A DNA stretch of 64,000 nt, from positions 310,001-374,000 of the forward strand of contig NZ_ANAH02000066.1 in NCBI RefSeq assembly GCF_000335475.2. Reading direction: 5' to 3'. Both the position numbers and the translations under genes were made by a program. The notes beneath the pieces are model-generated. The model searched no databases, was not told where the DNA came from, and saw only the letters and a program-made list of their open reading frames with translations. Source of the stretch: Cystobacter fuscus DSM 2262 (GTDB lineage: Bacteria > Myxococcota > Myxococcia > Myxococcales > Myxococcaceae). This document shows positions 44,566 to 53,072 of the stretch, piece by piece (within the stretch, counting starts at the first letter, position 1; every line of letters starts with the position of its first letter).

Positions 44566-45202
44566 CGGTTGCTTCGGCGCTGCCCCCTTCAGGGGGAACC
44601 CCGTCGCGCCGGTCGAGGTAGCGCTCGAGCAACGTCACCAGCTCGGCCTTGAAGCGCGGCGAATCGAGCAGCGCCGGTCGCTCCGATGCGGCCTCGTCGA
44701 TGACGGCCTGCGCCGCGGTGCGCGCGACGAAGCCGGCGAGTTCGAGATCGGGTACGTGCCGCACCAGCGACGGATCCCACGCGGATGCTGAAGGGGACGT
44801 GGCCGTGGCGAGGCCGAGTGCGCTGCTGCGCGGGAGTTCCTGCTCGAAGATGCGATGGAGCTCCCCGTTGGTCTTCCGCTGGCGAATGAGGGTTTCCACG
44901 CTCGCGGAGAGCGCCTCGTGCAACGTCTTGGGCGGCGGTCCCTCGGCATGGCAACCGCGCAACTGCTCGAGGTGGCGGCGCCGCAGCTCGGCCACGATGG
45001 CCGCCTTGTTCGGAAAGTACTGGTACAGCGAGGCGATGTTCACGCCGGCCCGCTCGGCGATGGCGTTGGTGGTGAGCTGGTCCCACCCCGAACGGGTCAG
45101 AATGTAAGTCGTCGCTTGCAATATCGCCTCGACCGTCGCACGCGAGCGCTCCTGCCGGGGCTGCTTGCGCGGGAGCAGAGCGCTTCGTCGTCGTTTCGCC
45201 AT
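44549..45202 (-). CDS. TetR/AcrR family regulator
   Basis: This 217-residue protein has an N-terminal TetR helix-turn-helix (RSRATVEAILQATTYIL ... NAIAERAGVNIASLYQYF). The C-terminal domain is of AcrR type. It probably represses the divergent nitroreductase gene; a perfect inverted repeat lies between them. ATG 45202 has GAGG upstream. The last four residues (VRPS) and the stop are encoded by the copied VOC-gene end, so the native C-terminus has been replaced or trimmed. Confidence 0.88.
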   Translation of the reverse strand: MAKRRRSALLPRKQPRQERSRATVEAILQATTYILTRSGWDQLTTNAIAERAGVNIASLYQYFPNKAAIVAELRRRHLEQLRGCHAEGPPPKTLHEALSASVETLIRQRKTNGELHRIFEQELPRSSALGLATATSPSASAWDPSLVRHVPDLELAGFVARTAAQAVIDEAASERPALLDSPRFKAELVTLLERYLDRRDGVPPEGGSAEATAVRPS

Positions 45203-45231
45203 GGTACCTCGAGGGAAAGCAAGTGGCCGTA

Positions 45232-45247
45232 AAGTAACCAATTACTT
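45232..45247. promoter_or_regulatory. Likely TetR operator
   Basis: AAGTAA-CCAA-TTACTT is a perfect 6-bp inverted repeat with 4-base spacer, in the 57-base gap between the TetR and nitroreductase genes, 12 bases before the nitroreductase ATG. TetR-family operators are usually palindromes in such gaps. Confidence 0.65.
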
Positions 45248-45259
45248 ATTTCTGGTGCC

Positions 45260-45979
45260 ATGACCAATGACGATGTCTGGCAGGCCTTCAAGGCGGTGAA
45301 CGAGCGGCGGCGCGCGGTGCGTGACTTCGATGGGCGACCGATTCCCCTCGCGACGCTGGAGGAGGTGGTCGCCGAGGCGCTCAAGGCGCCTTCCAGCGGC
45401 AACCTCCAGCCGTATCAGCTCCACGTGGTACACGAGCCGGAGCTCAAACGCGCGGTGGCCGAGTCATGCAACGGGCAGCGCGCGGCGATGACGGCGAGCG
45501 CGTTGGTGGTGGTGGTGAGCTCGCGAGCCATCGCCCTGCGCACCCTGGGACAGCTCGAGGTCGCGACGGGGCCCGGCTCGTCACTCTCCGAGCGCTCGGT
45601 CGCGTATTATGCGCGCGGGCACCTCCTGTTGCGCCGCTTCTTCCGCTTCGCACCGGCACACCTTTTCGGCGCGCTGCGCATCGCGGTGTCCTTCTTCGCT
45701 CCAGTGCTTTCGTTGCTACCTTTCGGGCCCGCTGGCGTGCGTCACTGGCTCGCGCGCAACAGTTTCTTCGCCGCGCAGACGTTGATGCTCGCCGCGGCCG
45801 CGCGCGGCCTCGACACCTGCCCCATGGAGGGCTTCGACGCGATGAAGGTGAGCCGGTTGCTCGGGCTTCCGTGCGGCAGCGTGGTGCCGTTGGTCATCGC
45901 CGTCGGCCACCGAAGCGTCGATGCGCGCGTGGAACCGCGGCTTCGCCGAAGCCTTGCCGAGGCGGTGGTGGTGCACTGA
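45260..45979 (+). CDS. Nitroreductase family protein
   Basis: This 239-residue protein has the FMN-binding nitroreductase start RRAVRDFDGRPIP, then EALKAPSSGNLQPYQ, and the late SFFAAQTLMLAAAARGLDTCPM with MEGFD. It probably reduces nitro compounds or quinones with NAD(P)H. The length and motifs are normal. It is divergent from the TetR regulator, so it is likely induced by its substrate. Confidence 0.88.
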   Translation: MTNDDVWQAFKAVNERRRAVRDFDGRPIPLATLEEVVAEALKAPSSGNLQPYQLHVVHEPELKRAVAESCNGQRAAMTASALVVVVSSRAIALRTLGQLEVATGPGSSLSERSVAYYARGHLLLRRFFRFAPAHLFGALRIAVSFFAPVLSLLPFGPAGVRHWLARNSFFAAQTLMLAAAARGLDTCPMEGFDAMKVSRLLGLPCGSVVPLVIAVGHRSVDARVEPRLRRSLAEAVVVH

Positions 45980-45988
45980 GTCCAGCGA

Positions 45989-46053
45989 GGAGGTGTCAAA
46001 GAACTCGTTGCGCTACCTCACGCTCCCTGAGTGGTACCTACGAGTCGTCTGAC
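45989..46053. repeat. GGTGTCA palindromic repeat, long form, copy 3
   Basis: This 65-base element lies 10 bases after the nitroreductase stop, with the same ends and near-identical core as the copies at 35283 and 44456. The hairpin might also serve as a transcription end, although there is no U-run. Confidence 0.9.
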
Positions 46054-46147
46054 ACCCATCGCGGGCCGCGGGCTGGACAAAACTCTTTTCTTCCAAAGTC
46101 GTCCTCATAATAGGGGAGTGGGGCACGGTTCATTGGGAGGCACTGTC

Positions 46148-46849
46148 ATGCACGGGGAACTGGCCGCACGCATCGAGCGCGAGGGATTCGCCCTGCTCCC
46201 GGAGGCCGTGCCGGACGCCGGTGTCGAGGCCCTGCTCGCGAGGCTCTCCACCCTCTCTCCCGGGACGGAGCCCCGGCGGCGCGGAGGGACTCGTCAGCTC
46301 TTCGAGGCCGTGCCCGAGGCCCGGGAGTACGCCCGCTCGGGCGCGATGCGCGCGGCGGCCGAGGCCGTGCTCGGGCCCGGGTGCTTCGCCGTGCGCGCCC
46401 TCCTCTTCGACAAGACCCCCGAGGCCAACTGGAAGGTCATCTGGCACCAGGATCTCACCATCGCCGTGCGCGAGCGTCACCCGGTCGAGGGTTTCGGCCC
46501 CTGGTCCGAGAAGGCCGGCATCCCCCACGTGCAACCGCCCACCGGGCTGCTGGAGCGGATGGTGGCGGTGCGCCTGCATCTGGATGACTGCGGCGCGGAG
46601 AACGGCCCGGTGCGGGTGCTGCCCGGCTCCCACCGCGCGGGGCGGCTCGGCCCGGACGCCATCGCCGCCTGGCGCGAGCGGACCGCGCCCGTCGATTGCC
46701 TCGTCCCTCGTGGCGGGCTGCTGGTCATGCGGCCCCTGCTCCTGCACGCCTCCTCTCCCGCCACCGCTCCGGCTCATCGACGCGTGCTCCATCTGGAATA
46801 CGCGGCGGAGTCCCTGCCGGAGGGGTTGGAGTGGTACGAGCGCTGGTAG
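46148..46849 (+). CDS. Phytanoyl-CoA dioxygenase family protein
   Basis: This 233-residue non-haem Fe(II)/2-oxoglutarate dioxygenase has H100-x-D102 in IWHQDLT and a distal His in LLLHASSP, with PGSHRAGRL typical of the PhyH family. The substrate is unknown. ATG 46148 has GGGAGG upstream. The last 60 bases recur, with about five differences, at 58020-58079. Confidence 0.9.
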   Translation: MHGELAARIEREGFALLPEAVPDAGVEALLARLSTLSPGTEPRRRGGTRQLFEAVPEAREYARSGAMRAAAEAVLGPGCFAVRALLFDKTPEANWKVIWHQDLTIAVRERHPVEGFGPWSEKAGIPHVQPPTGLLERMVAVRLHLDDCGAENGPVRVLPGSHRAGRLGPDAIAAWRERTAPVDCLVPRGGLLVMRPLLLHASSPATAPAHRRVLHLEYAAESLPEGLEWYERW

Positions 46850-46925
46850 GGTGCAAGTTGTTCCAGTAGAAACAGGAAATCATGTATAGCGGGCCGACAC
46901 TGTGACGCACCTCCGAGGAATGCAC

Positions 46926-48782
46926 ATGGCACGTCGGCAACTTGTGATCGGCTCGAGCTTGCTCCTGGGTCTGACTCCCTTCCCGGGATTCGCGGCGGAT
47001 GAGCGGTTCTCCATTCCGCCCACCTCCGTCACCGCGAGCACGGATGATGGCAACATCCCCGCCAATACCGTCGACGGAGACCTGACCACCCGCTGGTCCG
47101 CGGAGGGAGATGGACAGTGGCTCCAACTCGACCTGGGTACCCCCAAGAAGGTGGCCTTCGTGAAAATCGCCTTCCTCAACGGCGCTTCGCGGACCTCCAC
47201 CTTCGACATCCAGACCTCCACGGACGGCACCACGTTTTCCACCGTGCGCTCGAAAGCGACGAGCAGCCTGACGAGCAGCCTCCAGACGTTCGACTTCCCG
47301 GATGTCGGGTCCGCGCGGTACGTGAGGCTCGTGGGGTATGGCAATTCCGCCAATGCCTGGAACAGCTACCTGGAGGTGGAGGTTCACGGGAGCGCCGCGG
47401 AAGCGCCCTCGGGCAACATCGTGAACGTCTCCACCGCTGCGCAACTCACCACGGCCCTCGCCAGCGCGACCGCGGGCACGACCATCGTCCTGGCGGACGG
47501 CACCTATACGAACAGCGGCGCCTTCGTCCTCAAGGGCAAGAACGCCACCTCCTCCAGTCCCATCACCCTCAAGGCCGCGAACCGGGGCAAGGCCATCATC
47601 TCCGGCGGCGCCTCCCTCCAGGTGACCAGCTCCGCCCACGTGGTCATCTCGGGCCTGAAGTTCACCAACACCGGCAACAGCGCCATCGTGCTCGATGGCT
47701 CCAACAACATCCGGGTCACCCGGAACACCTTCGCGCTGATCGAGGACGGCACCCAGATCAAGTGGCTGCTCATCAAGGGCTCCGGGAGCCACCACAACCG
47801 GATCGACCACAACGACTTCGGCGGAAAGAGCAACATCGATCCGGTCATCGCCCTGGATGGCAATTACTCCACGCAGATGACCCAGTATGACGTGATTGAG
47901 TACAACTACTTCCACGACGTCGGGCCACGCCTCTCCAACGGGTTGGAGACCATCCGCCTCGGCCTGTCCGCCCTGTCACTGCTCGATGCCCACGCCACCG
48001 TGCAGTACAACCTGTTCGAGAACTGCGACGGGGACCCGGAGTTCATCTCCATCAAGAGCGGCCACAACACGATCCGCTACAACACGATCCTCACGTCGCA
48101 GGGACAGCTCACCGCGCGGCACGGAAACAACAACAGCATCTACGGCAACTTCATCCTGGGTGATGGCAGCAAGTCCGGCGTGGGCGGCATCCGGCTCTAC
48201 GGGACCGACCACAAGGTCTACAACAACTACCTGGCGAAGCTGACCGATGACGCGCTCCTCATCGACGGGGGCGATTTCGACGGAGGGCCGACCTCCAGCA
48301 CCTATACCGCGAGCGATCTGAGCAAACACTGGAGGGTCTACCGGGCCGAGGTCGTGAACAACACGGTCGTCGACAGCACGGCGGGCCTCCTCATCGGGAG
48401 GAAATATACGTACGCACCGGTGGACTCGAAGGTCGCCAACAACCTCATCCGGAACACGACGGGCACCCTCTACAACGAGTTCAAGACGAGCAACACCCTG
48501 TTCCAGGGCAACATCGGGTACGGCTCGGCCCTGAGCAACAAGTCGCGGACGTCCAGTGAGATCCGCAACGTGAATCCGTCCCTGACCGCGGTCAACGGTC
48601 TGCAGAAGCTGAGTTCCACGAGTCAGGCCATCAACGCGGCGACGGGCGCGTACACCTACGTCGCGGAAGACATGGATGGGCAGTTGCGCGCCGCCAACGA
48701 CGTCGGCGCGGATGAGTACTCCACCGACCCCATCGACCACTCGCCGTTGTCGGCGGCCGATGTCGGCCCGAATGCCCCTTGA
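46926..48782 (+). CDS. Secreted PL6-type polysaccharide lyase with F5/8C (CBM32) domain
   Basis: This 618-residue secreted protein has a signal peptide ending GFAA. Residues ~30-160 are a discoidin/CBM32 sugar-binding module (DGDLTTRWSAEGDGQWLQLD). Residues ~170-600 are a right-handed beta-helix like chondroitinase B/alginate lyases of PL6 (FTNTGNSAIVLDGSNNI, DHNDFGGK, IEYNYFHDV). It probably depolymerises alginate or related uronans outside the cell. ATG 46926 is chosen because GAGGAA sits six bases upstream. Confidence 0.88.
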   Translation: MARRQLVIGSSLLLGLTPFPGFAADERFSIPPTSVTASTDDGNIPANTVDGDLTTRWSAEGDGQWLQLDLGTPKKVAFVKIAFLNGASRTSTFDIQTSTDGTTFSTVRSKATSSLTSSLQTFDFPDVGSARYVRLVGYGNSANAWNSYLEVEVHGSAAEAPSGNIVNVSTAAQLTTALASATAGTTIVLADGTYTNSGAFVLKGKNATSSSPITLKAANRGKAIISGGASLQVTSSAHVVISGLKFTNTGNSAIVLDGSNNIRVTRNTFALIEDGTQIKWLLIKGSGSHHNRIDHNDFGGKSNIDPVIALDGNYSTQMTQYDVIEYNYFHDVGPRLSNGLETIRLGLSALSLLDAHATVQYNLFENCDGDPEFISIKSGHNTIRYNTILTSQGQLTARHGNNNSIYGNFILGDGSKSGVGGIRLYGTDHKVYNNYLAKLTDDALLIDGGDFDGGPTSSTYTASDLSKHWRVYRAEVVNNTVVDSTAGLLIGRKYTYAPVDSKVANNLIRNTTGTLYNEFKTSNTLFQGNIGYGSALSNKSRTSSEIRNVNPSLTAVNGLQKLSSTSQAINAATGAYTYVAEDMDGQLRAANDVGADEYSTDPIDHSPLSAADVGPNAP

Positions 48783-48986
48783 GAGAGCCTCGTCACCGTG
48801 CCGGCCCTCCGTCCGGTTCCTCCCGGTGGGGGCGCGGACTTCCCTCTTCTCGAGAATTGGCAAAAGTCTTGCAGAAAAGATCCGCAACTTCGTGAGGCCG
48901 GGCGCGATAATGGGTAAGTTCCCCGCGATCAGGACAGCGTGGCTCCTGGTTGTTGTCGAAATCGCTCCCGCCTCCAGGGTTTCTCC

Positions 48987-50063
48987 ATGTCCGGCTCCAT
49001 TCGTTCTCAGCTCCCTGGCCTCTTCAAGACCGCCCAGAAGTCCCTGGCGCAGGTGTCCAACCCCACCCCGAAGCTCGTGGGGGAGTTGGCTTCTGGCAAC
49101 GCCAGCGTGAAGCAGGCGCTCTCGCAGCTCGGACAGATGGATGGCTTCGCGAGCGTGGCCAGCGGCAAACAGAGCCTCGCGCTGGCCGCCAACAACGCCC
49201 TGGGCTTCGCCCACAACGCGGCCGGTCTGGCCCAGAGCCGTACGGGTATTGGCCAGAAGCTGATGAGCGGGGTGCTTCAGTCCGGGACCGTTCCGGGCGG
49301 CATCCTGCATGCCCTCGCGATGGCGCGGACGCCGCACCAGGCCACCACGAAGCCAACGGGCCACTCGGGGTTCACGGGACCCATGGCCCAGGGCATCGCG
49401 GGCGCGGTGAGCTCGCTGGCCCATGGCGCCGCGAGTGGACACGGGCCCATGGCCCAGGCCATCGCGAGCGCGTTGAGTTCGCTGGCCCATGGCTCCACGA
49501 GCGGGCCGAATGGGTTGCAGCATGGGGCCGCGAGCGCGTTGGGCTCGCTGGCCCACGGCGCCGCGAGTGGACACGGGGGCCTGGCCCAGGGCCTCGCGGG
49601 CGCGGTGAGCTCGCTGGCCCATGGCGCCACGGGCGGGCCGAATGGGCTGATGCATGGGACCGCGAGCGCGGTGGGCTCGCTGGCCCACGGCGTCGCGAGT
49701 GGACACGGGCCCCTGGCCCAGAGCCTCGCGAGCGCGGTGGGCTCGCTGGCCCACGGTGCCACGGGCGGACAGAATGGGCTGATGCACGGGGCCGCGAGCG
49801 CGGTGGGCTCGCTGGCCCACGGCGCCGCGAGTGGACACGGGGGCCTGGCCCAGGGCCTCGCGAGCGCGGTGAGCTCGCTCGCCCATGGCGCCACGGGCGG
49901 ACAGAATGGGCTGATGCATGGGGCCGCGAGCGCGGTGGGCTCGATGGCTCATGGCGTCGCGAGTGGACACGGGCCCCTGGCCCAGGGCTTCGCGGGCGCG
50001 GCGGGTGCGCTGGCTCAAGGCCTGGTGGGCTCCATGGCCAAGAACTCCGCGAGCGGGCATTGA
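48987..50063 (+). CDS. Ala/Gly/His-rich protein with ten 22-residue tandem repeats
   Basis: In this 358-residue protein, residues 1-130 are non-repetitive and helical (SQLPGLFKTAQKSLAQVSN). Residues 131-350 are ten 22-residue repeats that alternate between GPLAQGLASAVSSLAHGA- and NGLMHGAASAVGSLAHGA-type units. The ending is AKNSASGH. There is no signal peptide. The repeats are amphipathic and rich in Ala, Gly, His and Ser. The family is not recognised; a structural or surface polymer is possible. ATG 48987 lacks a strong ribosome binding site. Confidence 0.7.
   Translation: MSGSIRSQLPGLFKTAQKSLAQVSNPTPKLVGELASGNASVKQALSQLGQMDGFASVASGKQSLALAANNALGFAHNAAGLAQSRTGIGQKLMSGVLQSGTVPGGILHALAMARTPHQATTKPTGHSGFTGPMAQGIAGAVSSLAHGAASGHGPMAQAIASALSSLAHGSTSGPNGLQHGAASALGSLAHGAASGHGGLAQGLAGAVSSLAHGATGGPNGLMHGTASAVGSLAHGVASGHGPLAQSLASAVGSLAHGATGGQNGLMHGAASAVGSLAHGAASGHGGLAQGLASAVSSLAHGATGGQNGLMHGAASAVGSMAHGVASGHGPLAQGFAGAAGALAQGLVGSMAKNSASGH
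49377..50036 (+). repeat. 66-bp tandem repeat array inside the repeat-protein gene
   Basis: Ten 66-base units run without interruption and in frame. Adjacent pairs form a 132-base higher-order unit. The likeness between units is high at DNA level (GCTCGCTGGCCCA-G-GC cores recur), suggesting recent expansion or gene conversion. Confidence 0.85.
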
Positions 50064-50220
50064 AGCACTGCCCGTGCTCCTGGCTCGAATGAGCCGAGGG
50101 GCGGGCCAGGCCTGTCCGGCCACTTCACGCCAAGCCTCACCCTGACGGGCGCGGACACGCCTGCGCCTCCTGCGGATCTCCGGCGGCTCGGGTAGGGTCC
50201 TTGTCTGGAAGGATGACTTC

Positions 50221-51297
50221 ATGGACTCGAACCCGAAATCCTCGCCCCCCGCCAAGAAGCGAGCCGGTATTCCGATGTACACCTCGCCGGCCCGCAGGGC
50301 CGCGCAAGGCGGTGAGGTCCAGCTGCCCCCAGTGATCGCGCCGTCACTGGAAGGCCTCTCCGTCACCGTCCCCGCCCCGGAGCCCATCACCGCGCGGAGG
50401 GTCCAGGAACGCTTCCAGGAGCTGGCGCGCGCGCATGCCTCCGAGCGCATGCGTCCGCGCACGGAGGGCCTCGCCTGGGGTGACGAGGTGCTGGTCGATA
50501 TCGCGGGTTATTCGAATGGGCGCCTCATCCCCTTCAGCGTGCGCACCGACGTCTGGCTCCCGCTGGCGCCCGACCCCCTCCTGCCGGGCCTGTACGAGCA
50601 GTGGGTGGGTCACCTGCCGGGAGAGAGCGTGCTCGTGGACATCGTCCTGGGCGAGAACTACCCCATCGAGGCGCTACGGGGTCAGCCCGCGCGCTTCGCC
50701 CTCCTCATCCAGGCCGCGCGCGAGGTGAAGTACCCCGACCCGACGAATCCGGAGTTCCTCGAGGCCCTTGGCCGCGGAGCGACCCTGGAGGAAGTGATGC
50801 GCGGTGTGGCGAGGGAGCTGCAACAGGAGGCCGCGCGAGCACGGTTCCTCGAGGGCCAGCAACGGGTGCTCGAGGAGGTGGCCGCACGCACACAGGTGGA
50901 CATCCCCGAGGAGCTGGTCGACGAGGAGATCCGCCTGCGTTGGGGCGCGAGCGAGGGTCGCTCCGTGACCAAGCTCAAGTTCAGCAACAAGCATCAGGAG
51001 GAGTCGCTCCAGACGTGGCTGGCGGACGAGAGGACCCGGGCCGAGGCCAGGCAGCGGTTGCGCATCAGCCTGGCGCTGGGCGCCATCTGCAAGCGTGACG
51101 GGCTCATCCTCACCCCGGCCAAGGTGCTGGAGGTCATCCAGGCCGAGTCCACGGCCGCCGGTGTGCCGCTGGAACAGGCCACCGCCGTCTTTGCTTCCGA
51201 GCCACAACAACACGTCCGCATCACTCAAGCCGCGTGGCATCTGTTGGCGGTGGACCACGTCATGAGCAAGGCCCAGGTGCACGGCGCGGGCACCTGA
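50221..51297 (+). CDS. Trigger factor-like chaperone
   Basis: This 358-residue protein resembles the PPIase and C-terminal chaperone parts of trigger factor. An FKBP-like segment (GDEVLVDIAGYSNGRLIPFS, then PGLYEQWVGHLPGESVLVDI) covers ~90-170. A helical C-terminus (VDIPEELVDEEIRLRW, ISLALGAICKRDGLILTP) covers ~220-340. The ribosome-binding tail domain and its GFRxGK-type signature are missing, and it is shorter than normal Tig (~430). It is probably a ribosome-independent paralogue. Confidence 0.75.
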   Translation: MDSNPKSSPPAKKRAGIPMYTSPARRAAQGGEVQLPPVIAPSLEGLSVTVPAPEPITARRVQERFQELARAHASERMRPRTEGLAWGDEVLVDIAGYSNGRLIPFSVRTDVWLPLAPDPLLPGLYEQWVGHLPGESVLVDIVLGENYPIEALRGQPARFALLIQAAREVKYPDPTNPEFLEALGRGATLEEVMRGVARELQQEAARARFLEGQQRVLEEVAARTQVDIPEELVDEEIRLRWGASEGRSVTKLKFSNKHQEESLQTWLADERTRAEARQRLRISLALGAICKRDGLILTPAKVLEVIQAESTAAGVPLEQATAVFASEPQQHVRITQAAWHLLAVDHVMSKAQVHGAGT

Positions 51298-51331
51298 CAC
51301 GCGGTCCGCGCGGGCTCGGCCCTTCTTCGTC

Positions 51332-52042
51332 CTAGGCAGCCGCGCGCCGGATGGACTCCACCGCGTCTTCGAGACGGACCTCGCCTTCGAAGCCACCCGC
51401 CGAGACGGCTGGCCGCTGCTGCTCGATCGCGTGGGCGAACTTCACCGCCGGATCGGCCTCGAGCTTCTCGACGAGCCGCCGCACGTTCGGGAATGCACGG
51501 CGGTCGACCGCGTCGTGGTACTTGGTCCAGCGGGCGATGCCGATGAAGTAGGCGTCCACCAGGGTGCGGTGCTCGCCGAGCAGCCAGGGGCGGTCGCCGA
51601 GCAGGGCCTCGAGCCTGGCGTGGGCCTTCTCGACCTTGGCTCGGCCGTAATCGGTCAGCGCCTGCTTCGCCTCCGGCTCCAACTCGTGCTCGTAGGCGTA
51701 CCAGAGCGGGCTGAACGAGCCGAAGAAGGTCGTGTTGAGGAAGGCCAACATCTGGTTCCAGCGGTCGAAGTCGTGGGTGCCTTGGGCGAAGGCGAGCCGC
51801 CGCTCGATCCCGAGCGGACCGAGGTGATTGAGGAGGGCGATGGTTTCGCTGATGACCCTGCCGTCGGCCGTCATCAGGGAGGGCGTCTCCGCGACGGGGT
51901 TGATGCGCTTGTACGCGTCGCTCGTGACGACGCTCGGCATCTCGATGCGGCAAAGCCGATAGGGCCTCGCGAGCCACTCGAGCGCGACGATGGAGCCGAA
52001 CGAGCAGCCCGACGGGACACCGTAGAAGAGGATGGGGGACAC
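51332..52042 (-). CDS. Glutathione S-transferase family protein
   Basis: This 236-residue protein has an N-terminal thioredoxin-like GST domain (MSPILFYGVPSGCSFGSIVALEWL, with Ser12/Cys14 near the active site; NPVAETPSLMT as the cis-Pro region; SETIALLNHL). The C-terminal helical domain is also present. It probably conjugates or reduces small electrophiles. The GTG start has GGAG upstream. It is divergent from a LysR gene, the usual layout for LysR control. Confidence 0.88.
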   Translation of the reverse strand: MSPILFYGVPSGCSFGSIVALEWLARPYRLCRIEMPSVVTSDAYKRINPVAETPSLMTADGRVISETIALLNHLGPLGIERRLAFAQGTHDFDRWNQMLAFLNTTFFGSFSPLWYAYEHELEPEAKQALTDYGRAKVEKAHARLEALLGDRPWLLGEHRTLVDAYFIGIARWTKYHDAVDRRAFPNVRRLVEKLEADPAVKFAHAIEQQRPAVSAGGFEGEVRLEDAVESIRRAAA

Positions 52043-52108
52043 GAGATTCTCCGTGGTTGAAAGCCCGTGGATTCGGGTCCCATCAATCTGTCGTCGTGGA
52101 CTTTGACC

Positions 52109-52143
52109 GGGTAGAGGCTAGAACGGCGACGCAACGTCTACCC
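52109..52143. promoter_or_regulatory. Candidate LysR binding site
   Basis: GGGTAGA (52109-52115) and TCTACCC (52137-52143) form a perfect 7-bp inverted repeat with a 21-base spacer in the GST-LysR gap. LysR regulators bind interrupted dyads in such positions. It lies very close to the LysR start, which supports autoregulation if the start is right. Confidence 0.4.
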
Positions 52144-52145
52144 AT

Positions 52146-53072
52146 ATGGACTTTGGGATCTCGATGCTCAACCTCAACGACCTGGCGCTCTTCGTGGCGG
52201 CGATCGAACACGGTGGCTTCGCGGCGGCGGCGCGTCGTCTCGGCGTACCGAAGGCGACCATCAGCAAGCGGGTGGCGGAGCTCGAGGCGAGCCTGGATGC
52301 CCGGCTCGTCCATCGCACCTCGCGCAGCTTCACCCTCACCGAGGTCGGGCGTGATTTCCACGAGCGCGCGCGTGCGGTGCTGATCGAGGCGGAGGCCGCC
52401 GAGCAGGTGGTGCGCGGGCGCGTCGCCGAGCCTGGCGGCACGGTTCGGCTGACCGCCAGTGTACCGACGGCACAGCTCTACCTGGCCGAGCACCTGCCGA
52501 AGCTCGCGCGCGCCTACCCCAAGCTGCGGGTGCAGCTGGACGTGACCGATCGTTTCGTGGATGTCGTGCAGGAGGGCTACGACATCGCGGTGCGCTCCCA
52601 CTTCACTCCGCTTCCGGCTTCGGGTCTGGTCCAGCGGCAGCTCGTGAGCGAGCCCATCCTGCTCGTGGCCGCCCCCGACTATCTGTCGGCGCGGCAACCG
52701 CTGGAGCGGCCCGAGCAGCTCGGGCGCCATGATGGCCTCGTGGCCGCGCCGAACTCGACGGGCTGGCGCCTGCTCGGCCCCGCGGGCGAGCGCGTCGAGG
52801 TCAGTCCGCTGCCCGTCATGGTGGCCAACGAGTCGACCGTGCTGCTGGGAGCCGCCAGGGCCGGTCTCGGCGTGGCCTGCCTGCCCCAGAGCATGTGCCG
52901 TGTGGCCCTGGGAGCGGGCGAGTTGGTCCGGGTGTTGCCCGAGTGGGAGGCGGGGACCGTGACGACGACCCTCCTCATGCCCCACCGGCGCGGCCAGTTG
53001 CCCGGGGTCCGGGCGACGGTGGAGTTCCTGATCGAGTGTCTCGCACAGAAGGTGCGAGCCAGCGCTCAGTGA
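52146..53072 (+). CDS. LysR family transcriptional regulator
   Basis: This 308-residue protein has an N-terminal winged helix (LALFVAAIEHGGFAAAARRLGV, then ATISKRVAELE) and a periplasmic-binding-like effector domain. It probably controls the divergent GST gene. ATG 52164 (MLNLNDLALF) is an equally likely start and would leave the inverted repeat fully upstream of the gene. Confidence 0.9.
   Translation: MDFGISMLNLNDLALFVAAIEHGGFAAAARRLGVPKATISKRVAELEASLDARLVHRTSRSFTLTEVGRDFHERARAVLIEAEAAEQVVRGRVAEPGGTVRLTASVPTAQLYLAEHLPKLARAYPKLRVQLDVTDRFVDVVQEGYDIAVRSHFTPLPASGLVQRQLVSEPILLVAAPDYLSARQPLERPEQLGRHDGLVAAPNSTGWRLLGPAGERVEVSPLPVMVANESTVLLGAARAGLGVACLPQSMCRVALGAGELVRVLPEWEAGTVTTTLLMPHRRGQLPGVRATVEFLIECLAQKVRASAQ

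Noticed and set aside
35283-46053. CRISPR array made of the GGTGTCA repeats
   Set aside because: The copies are kilobases apart, palindromic and differ in length; no regular spacers and no cas genes are present.
47976-50462. 828-codon minus-strand frame opposite the repeat protein
   Set aside because: It extends across two plus-strand genes and owes its openness to the tandem repeats; no start signal or domain.
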